DNA of 9,571 nt from an uncultured Mucilaginibacter sp. (lineage in GTDB: Bacteria > Bacteroidota > Bacteroidia > Sphingobacteriales > Sphingobacteriaceae): the NCBI GenBank assembly GCA_946479225.1, contig CAMLFI010000070.1, positions 1 to 9,571 of the forward strand. The letters are read 5' to 3'. Every line of letters starts with the position of its first letter. Within the stretch, counting starts at the first letter, position 1. The translations under genes and the position numbers were made by a program. This document shows, piece by piece, positions 5,828 to 9,571 of this stretch. The notes beneath the pieces are model-generated. The model saw nothing but the letters and a program-made list of their open reading frames with translations. It did not search any database and was not told the DNA's origin.

Positions 5828-6833
5828 GTTGCAAACCCAAACCAGGTTCGTTGCCAGGCAAATATTTACCATCGGCAAAGGCTGGCATAGCATAAGGATT
5901 GTTGGTGGTAAGGAACGGCCCGTCGATATCTGCCCAGTCGCATTGTGGTGCAAGTGCTGCGGCTGCCAGCGTGGCGCAGCTGCTTTCGCTCATGCAGCCT
6001 ATCAATACTTTCAGTCCGCATTGCCTCGCTTTATCTATCATGCGTTTTGCTTCAAACATTCCGCCCGATTTCATCAGCTTAACATTTATTCCGTGATAAA
6101 CATCAACGGCCTTCTCCACATCCGGCAGGCGCTGAACGGCTTCGTCGCCAATTATTGGTATCGGGCTTTGCGAAGTTATCCAGGCATTGCCCTCCATATC
6201 ATGTTTGGGCATAGGTTGCTCTAGCAAAATAACGCCCTGTTCAAAAAGCCACCATGTCATTTCTAAAGCTATGTTTCGATCCGTCCAGCCTTGGTTAACA
6301 TCCACATAAAGCGGCACCTCAGTTACCGAACGGATGGCCGCTATCCGTTCCTTATCATTATCACCCCCCAGCTTCACTTTAATAATTTTGAAATCTTGTG
6401 CTTCAAGCGCTTTTTGGCGCATATTATCGGGGGTATCAATGCCTATGGTAAAACTCGTTGGTGGCATAAGCGCCACATCGCTTTGCATTAATTGCCAGCA
6501 AGGCTTGTTATTCAGTTTACCATCCAGATCATGCAGAGCGATGTCAATAGCTGCTTTAATAGCGGTGTTGCCTGCGGCGATATCGTCCAAATAAGCATGA
6601 ATAGCAGCAAAATCAAAAGGCAACTTACACTGAGCGGTTTTTACATTGTTAAGAAAATCTGTAGCCGTTTGAATGCTTTCGCCCAGGTAGGGCACCATAG
6701 AAGCCTCGCCATAACCTATAAAGCCTTCATGTTCTAACTGCACCAGCATTAATGGCGTTGAAACCCTTGAATGCCCTGAAATAGAAAAAGTGTGTTTAAG
6801 TAATAGATCGAAAGGCTGGTAGCTTAGCTTCAT
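5820..6833 (-). CDS. Dipeptide epimerase (L-Ala-D/L-Glu epimerase type, enolase superfamily)
   Basis: A 337-residue cytoplasmic enzyme of the muconate-lactonising subgroup of the enolase superfamily. The catalytic set is complete: the KxK base pair Lys152/Lys154 (KIIKVKLGG), metal ligands Asp178 (YVDVNQGW), Glu205 (LLEQPMP) and Asp230 (IGDEAV), and the opposite-face base Lys252 (NVKLMKSGG). The capping domain (GYGEASMVPYLGE) and C-terminal DWADIDGPFL also fit dipeptide epimerases. These interconvert L-Ala-D-Glu and L-Ala-L-Glu from murein peptide turnover; the precise dipeptide specificity cannot be fixed by eye. ATG at 6831-6833 is chosen over an in-frame TTG at 6848, since the TTG lies in the putative -7 box and the extra residues TVLY are not family-like. 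It faces the Gre-like gene and their 3' ends overlap over 5820-5827. Confidence 0.9.
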   Translation of the reverse strand: MKLSYQPFDLLLKHTFSISGHSRVSTPLMLVQLEHEGFIGYGEASMVPYLGESIQTATDFLNNVKTAQCKLPFDFAAIHAYLDDIAAGNTAIKAAIDIALHDLDGKLNNKPCWQLMQSDVALMPPTSFTIGIDTPDNMRQKALEAQDFKIIKVKLGGDNDKERIAAIRSVTEVPLYVDVNQGWTDRNIALEMTWWLFEQGVILLEQPMPKHDMEGNAWITSQSPIPIIGDEAVQRLPDVEKAVDVYHGINVKLMKSGGMFEAKRMIDKARQCGLKVLIGCMSESSCATLAAAALAPQCDWADIDGPFLTTNNPYAMPAFADGKYLPGNEPGLGLQLK

Positions 6834-6845
6834 ATATAGTACTGT

Positions 6846-6853
6846 CAAAGCTA
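6846..6853 (-). promoter_or_regulatory. Bacteroidetes -7 element of the epimerase gene
   Basis: On the minus strand this reads TAGCTTTG, a full match to TAnnTTTG, ending 12 bases before the ATG. Transcription would start about 5-8 bases before the start codon, giving a very short leader. The nearest upstream TTG (6880-6882) is 26 bases away, longer than the usual spacing, so this is tentative. Confidence 0.35.
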
Positions 6854-6885
6854 AATATTTCTTTTGGAACGCGTGAGTTCAATGT

Positions 6886-6923
6886 TTTCACCGACGACCT
6901 ATATATTTCCTGATATTTCACCG
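6886..6923. repeat. Direct repeat TTTCACCG in divergent spacer
   Basis: TTTCACCG occurs at 6886-6893 and 6916-6923, a 30-base period (about three helical turns), in the 210-base spacer between the divergent epimerase and TM2 genes. It could be a pair of binding sites for one regulator, but an 8-mer repeat may be coincidence. Apart from promoters, nothing else is seen in this spacer. Confidence 0.25.
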
Positions 6924-6996
6924 CCACAATTTGGCTGTTTACCGAGATGTTTAATAAGCTAACCTATTTTGCGTGTGCTGTTTTTAAATTGTACCT

Positions 6997-7004
6997 TACT
7001 TTTG
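6997..7004 (+). promoter_or_regulatory. Bacteroidetes -7 element of the TM2 gene
   Basis: TACTTTTG matches TAnnTTTG exactly. The predicted transcription start near 7010 would leave an A-rich leader of about 34 bases (CAACAAACAAAACAAG), typical of Bacteroidetes translation initiation regions. A TTTG at 6968-6971 could be the -33 box, although the 25-base gap is longer than usual. Confidence 0.5.
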
Positions 7005-7043
7005 ATTCAACAAACAAAACAAGAAAACTAAAACAACACTAAA

Positions 7044-7406
7044 ATGGACTTTTATAGCAACCCTTACATGTCAATGCCCGGCGTAACAACAGAAGAACTT
7101 ACGTTTTTGCAACAGGCAACTGCCGAACTGAACGAAAATCAGAAAAAACACTTTTACATGATCTATACAGGTAAACGCAAAAGCCCGCAAGATTTGTTGA
7201 TTTTTACCCTGATAGGCTTTTTCGGTGTAGCAGGTATCCAGCGCTTTTTGGTTGGGCAGATAGGAATGGGTATTCTTTATTTCTTTACCGGTGGTCTTTG
7301 CTTTATTGGGACTATTGTGGACCTAGTAAATCACAAACAATTAGCAACAGATTTTAACCGCAAAATGGCTTACGAAAGTTTCCAGATTGCTAAAATGAGC
7401 GCATAA
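7044..7406 (+). CDS. TM2-domain membrane protein
   Basis: A 120-residue protein with a polar N-terminus (1-48) and a TM2 domain (about 49-95). The domain has two transmembrane helices (about 51-66 and 75-95) joined by GIQRFLVGQIGMGILYFFTGG, which matches the family pattern of a short turn with an aromatic-rich G-x-H/Q-RFYLG motif, and the second helix closes with the characteristic Asp93 (TIVDLV). A basic, polar tail follows. TM2 proteins are widespread small inner-membrane proteins of unknown function. The upstream -7 element at 6997-7004 supports transcription from here. A small 38-codon ORF follows after 19 bases and may share the transcript. Confidence 0.88.
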   Translation: MDFYSNPYMSMPGVTTEELTFLQQATAELNENQKKHFYMIYTGKRKSPQDLLIFTLIGFFGVAGIQRFLVGQIGMGILYFFTGGLCFIGTIVDLVNHKQLATDFNRKMAYESFQIAKMSA

Positions 7407-7425
7407 CCTTAAACTTAAAATAATC

Positions 7426-7542
7426 ATGAAAACATACTACAAACAATCAACTGCAAACCTGGTAACCAACTTTGATAAAGCCCTTAAAAGCATTTTACAA
7501 AGTGATCTGAACAAGATAAAAGGCAGAGCAGCCAAAAAATAA
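7426..7542 (+). CDS. Small basic protein, 38 residues, hypothetical
   Basis: ATG at 7426 opens a 38-codon ORF ending in TAA at 7540-7542, 19 bases after the TM2 stop. The start follows an A-rich leader (CTTAAAATAATC) like those of other genes here. The product begins MKTYYKQSTANLVTNFDKAL and ends KIKGRAAKK. It has nine lysines, one arginine and three aspartates, so it is strongly basic, and residues 11-33 could form an amphipathic helix. It has no membrane segment or signal. I do not recognise a family. Being placed directly behind the TM2 gene and stopping before a hairpin makes a real gene plausible, but at this length chance cannot be excluded. Confidence 0.5.
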   Translation: MKTYYKQSTANLVTNFDKALKSILQSDLNKIKGRAAKK

Positions 7543-7548
7543 TAAAAC

Positions 7549-7564
7549 GAATACGCAGGTATTC
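7549..7564 (+). other. Small hairpin GAATAC-GCAG-GTATTC
   Basis: A perfect 6-bp inverted repeat with a 4-base loop begins 6 bases after the stop of the 38-residue ORF. It lacks a strong T-tract after the stem (TACATTTCGG follows), so it may be a weak terminator or a 3'-end stabiliser, or part of the structured region that follows. Confidence 0.35.
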
Positions 7565-7573
7565 TACATTTCG

Positions 7574-7644
7574 GGATCAAAACAAGGTAAGCAGTGGTAA
7601 ACCAAGCGTTAGGGCCACAGAAAATATTACCGGTGTTTTGATCC
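7574..7644 (+). ncRNA. Structured intergenic element, candidate small RNA, leader RNA or MITE-like repeat
   Basis: GGATCAAAACA at 7574-7584 and TGTTTTGATCC at 7634-7644 are perfect 11-bp inverted repeats 49 bases apart. Inside them GGTAA (7586-7590) can pair with TTACC (7627-7631), and GTGG (7594-7597) with CCAC (7615-7618), giving one nested fold of about 20 pairs in 71 bases. A terminator-like hairpin follows at 7651-7672. I could not match it to a known riboswitch, SRP RNA, tRNA or other familiar class. It could be an RNA, the leader of the NIF3 gene, or a short non-autonomous repeat with terminal inverted repeats. The nested pairing is seen directly; the RNA call is inferred. Confidence 0.35.
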
Positions 7645-7650
7645 TTTGCT

Positions 7651-7672
7651 ATTTAGCCCACGGCTAAATTTT
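7651..7672 (+). terminator. Intrinsic terminator-like hairpin
   Basis: ATTTAGCC (7651-7658) and GGCTAAAT (7662-7669) form a perfect 8-bp stem with a 3-base loop CAC, followed directly by TTT. It would end transcripts coming from the TM2 unit or from the structured element at 7574-7644. It sits 36 bases before the NIF3 start, so it could also act as an attenuator-like element in that gene's leader. Confidence 0.5.
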
Positions 7673-7707
7673 AAAACATCGGGCCACATTGCTAACTTAG
7701 AGCAATT

Positions 7708-8805
7708 ATGAAACTCTCTCAGCTTACCGCGTATCTTGAAAGCCTGGCGCCGCTTGCCTACCAGGAAGACTATGACAATGCAGGCCTTATAGTAGGCCAT
7801 CCCGACCAGGAAATACATCAAGCCCTTGTCTCGCTTGATTGTATTGAAGCGGTTGTTGATGAGGCCATTGCAACCGGCTGTCAGCTTATTATATCACACC
7901 ACCCCATTGTTTTTAAGGGACTTAAAAAGTTTAATGGCAAAACCTATGTAGAGCGCGTGGTTGAAAAAGCAATTCGCAATAACATAGCGCTATACGCCAT
8001 ACATACCAATCTGGATAATATACATACGGGTGTGAACGCCCGCATTTGTCAGACCTTAGGTCTGCAAAACTGCCACATACTGGCTCCCAAGCAAGTCCTG
8101 CTTAAAAAACTGATAACCTACGTACCGGATGAGCACGCCGAACGTGTGCGTAATGCCTTATTTCATGCCGGAGCGGGCCACATTGGCGATTACAGTGAAT
8201 GCAGCTTTAGCAGCGCTGGCAGCGGCACCTTTAAAGGCGGTGATGATACCAACCCTTACGTTGGCGAGCCCGGCGAGCGCCATACAGAAAGCGAAATAAA
8301 AATAGAAACGGTTTACCCGGCCAATTTGGAAAGCAAAATACTGATGGCGTTGGTATTGGCGCATCCTTACGAAGAAGTGGCTTATGATCTTTATACATTA
8401 ACCAACCAACATCAGCAAGTAGGATCAGGTATGGTGGGCGAGTTGGAGGTGCCGATGGACGAAGAAAAATTTTTGTTTTTGGTGAAAGACCGGCTGCAGG
8501 CGCAGGTAATAAGGCACACTGAACTTTGCCACAAAACGGTAAAAAAAGTGGCGGTTTGTGGCGGTGCGGGGGGCTTTTTACTGAAGCAGGCAATAGCGGC
8601 CGGGGCAGACTTTTTTATTACGGCCGACTATAAATATCATGAGTTTTTTGATGCCGACGGAAAGATAGTTATTGCTGATGTGGGACACTTTGAAAGTGAG
8701 CAATTTACACAGCAACTATTGTTGGAAATAATTCAGAAAAAATTTAGTAACTTTGCCGTCCGTTTAACAGAAACAAATACAAACCCTGTCAAATATTATA
8801 TTTAA
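7708..8805 (+). CDS. NIF3-family dinuclear metal centre protein (GTP cyclohydrolase I type 2-like)
   Basis: A 365-residue NIF3/YbgI-family protein, usually a cytoplasmic toroidal hexamer with a two-metal site in each subunit. Expected metal ligands are present: His64-His65 in ISHHPIVF, Asp103 in HTNLDN, and His327 and Glu331 in DVGHFESE. The N- and C-terminal halves of the NIF3 fold are separated by an inserted PII/CutA-like domain (about 130-240, with KLITYVPDEHAERVRNAL and the conserved LAHPYEEVAYD), giving the long form common in Gram-positives and Bacteroidetes rather than the roughly 250-residue YbgI form. 'GTP cyclohydrolase' labels for this family are weakly founded and the biochemical role remains unsettled. 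The stop and the next start overlap as TAATG, which implies translational coupling to the zinc-ribbon gene. No -7 box is clear immediately upstream. Confidence 0.93.
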   Translation: MKLSQLTAYLESLAPLAYQEDYDNAGLIVGHPDQEIHQALVSLDCIEAVVDEAIATGCQLIISHHPIVFKGLKKFNGKTYVERVVEKAIRNNIALYAIHTNLDNIHTGVNARICQTLGLQNCHILAPKQVLLKKLITYVPDEHAERVRNALFHAGAGHIGDYSECSFSSAGSGTFKGGDDTNPYVGEPGERHTESEIKIETVYPANLESKILMALVLAHPYEEVAYDLYTLTNQHQQVGSGMVGELEVPMDEEKFLFLVKDRLQAQVIRHTELCHKTVKKVAVCGGAGGFLLKQAIAAGADFFITADYKYHEFFDADGKIVIADVGHFESEQFTQQLLLEIIQKKFSNFAVRLTETNTNPVKYYI

Positions 8806-9554
8806 TGGAACAAACCGTAGAACAAAAGCTTAAAGCTTTATACGAACTTCAAACCATCCACACAAAAATTGATAAGATGCGCCAGGTAAGGGGCGAACTT
8901 CCTATGGAGGTTGCCGACCTTGAGGATGACGTTGCCGGTTTGGAAACACGCATTCAAAAAATTAAAAGTGAGTTGGATGACCTTGAGGATGATATAGTTA
9001 CCCGCAAAAACGTTATTCGCGACGCGCAAGCCAACATCAAAAAATATGAGGTTCAGCTAAACGAGGTTAAGAATAACCGCGAGTACGATGCTATCTCAAA
9101 AGAGATTGAGATACAAGGCCTTGATATACAAGTGAGCGAAAAGAAGATCAGAGAATTTGGTTTTGAGATCGCTTCAAAAACTCAGGTTTACGAGAAAGCT
9201 TTAGCAGATCTTGATGCGCGTAAGGTAGATCTTGATGCTAAAAAAGCGGAGTTGGACACTATTACTTCTGAAACTGAAAAAGAAGAAACTGAACTGATCG
9301 CTTTAGCTGATAAAGCTATCCCGAACATAGAAGAACGTTTATTATTTGCTTACAACCGTCTGCGTAAAAACGCTAAAAACGGTTTAGCTGTAGTAACTAT
9401 TCAGCGCGACTCATGCTCGGGCTGTTTCAACCAGATCCCGCCACAACGCCAATCTGATATCCGTCAGCGTAAAAAGATCATCGTTTGCGAGCATTGCGGA
9501 CGTATTTTGATAGATGAGCAAATGGCTTTGGAAGCTGAAGAAGCTACTGCATAA
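8805..9554 (+). CDS. Coiled-coil C4-type zinc ribbon protein (CdsZ/FlgZ family)
   Basis: A 249-residue protein. Residues about 5-170 are a long charged coiled coil (many LExxI and DLEDD patterns), with the family-typical KNNREYDAISKEIE at 89-102. A C4 zinc ribbon follows, with Cys204 and Cys207 (DSCSGC) and Cys228 and Cys231 (VCEHCG); PF02591. The best-known relative, Helicobacter HP0958 (FlgZ), binds RpoN and flagellin mRNA, and a chlamydial relative, CdsZ, is linked to secretion, but nothing flagellar is present here. The function in Bacteroidetes is unknown; a nucleic-acid or protein chaperone role is the family-based guess. Its ATG shares one base with the NIF3 stop, so the two proteins are likely made together. 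The gene ends 17 bases before the window edge and is complete. Confidence 0.92.
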   Translation: MEQTVEQKLKALYELQTIHTKIDKMRQVRGELPMEVADLEDDVAGLETRIQKIKSELDDLEDDIVTRKNVIRDAQANIKKYEVQLNEVKNNREYDAISKEIEIQGLDIQVSEKKIREFGFEIASKTQVYEKALADLDARKVDLDAKKAELDTITSETEKEETELIALADKAIPNIEERLLFAYNRLRKNAKNGLAVVTIQRDSCSGCFNQIPPQRQSDIRQRKKIIVCEHCGRILIDEQMALEAEEATA

Positions 9555-9571
9555 AGCTAAAAGCAATTAAA

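Noticed and set aside
5829..6224. Plus-strand 131-codon ORF
   Set aside because: It is antisense to the dipeptide epimerase, which has all its catalytic residues; the ORF is rich in Cys, His and Trp in no pattern.
7586..7631. SRP RNA or known riboswitch in the structured spacer
   Set aside because: The AAGCAG near 7589-7594 recalls the SRP RNA core, but the GGTCAGG...GGAAGCAGC arrangement is absent, and no purine, preQ1, fluoride or cobalamin signature is visible.
8231..8593. Minus-strand 120-codon ORF
   Set aside because: It is antisense to the NIF3 gene; the proline- and arginine-rich product is typical of an antisense shadow.
1..9571. CRISPR array, prophage, transposase, toxin-antitoxin or defence genes
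   Set aside because: No regularly spaced direct-repeat array and no matching protein motifs were seen on either strand.

Overview
The window looks like chromosomal DNA of a Bacteroidetes bacterium of the Sphingobacteriaceae, most like Mucilaginibacter or Pedobacter. This placement is an inference from protein style and promoters, not from a marker gene. The support is: lipoproteins with Bacteroidetes-type lipoboxes, an NHL lipoprotein with a FISUMP-like fibronectin module, TAnnTTTG-type -7 promoter elements, almost no Shine-Dalgarno sequences, and short interspersed repeats of a kind I recall from this family.

Layout. 1-572 (-): 5' part of a cupin-like lipoprotein gene, running off the left edge. 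739-2205 (+): radA, a DNA-recombination/repair ATPase carrying an unusual repeat-encoded insertion. 2202-2237: a perfect 36-bp palindrome that probably terminates radA and the convergent gene 2244-3626 (-), a lipoprotein with a six-bladed NHL propeller. 3918-5827 (+): a tight three-gene unit of a b-type membrane cytochrome, a Tat-exported sulfite-oxidase-fold molybdoenzyme, and a small Gre-like protein. 5820-6833 (-): an L-Ala-D/L-Glu-type dipeptide epimerase whose 3' end overlaps the Gre-like gene by 8 bases. 7044-7542 (+): a TM2-domain membrane protein and a 38-residue basic small ORF. 7549-7672: a gene-free stretch rich in inverted repeats, ending in a terminator-like hairpin. 7708-9554 (+): a NIF3-family dinuclear-metal protein and a coiled-coil C4 zinc-ribbon protein, sharing a TAATG stop/start junction.

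How the genes work together. The cytochrome and molybdoenzyme form a plausible periplasmic redox couple, with electrons passing between the quinone pool, haem b and a molybdopterin centre. The molybdoenzyme type resembles MsrP, but the membrane partner is of the Ni/Fe-hydrogenase cytochrome b type. The epimerase fits recycling or catabolism of murein peptides. The NIF3 and zinc-ribbon proteins are probably co-translated. Most of the window is ordinary chromosomal content. I see no phage, CRISPR, toxin-antitoxin or obvious defence system. The best leads are the repeat insertion in radA, the structured intergenic element at 7549-7672, and the Gre-like protein attached to a redox operon.
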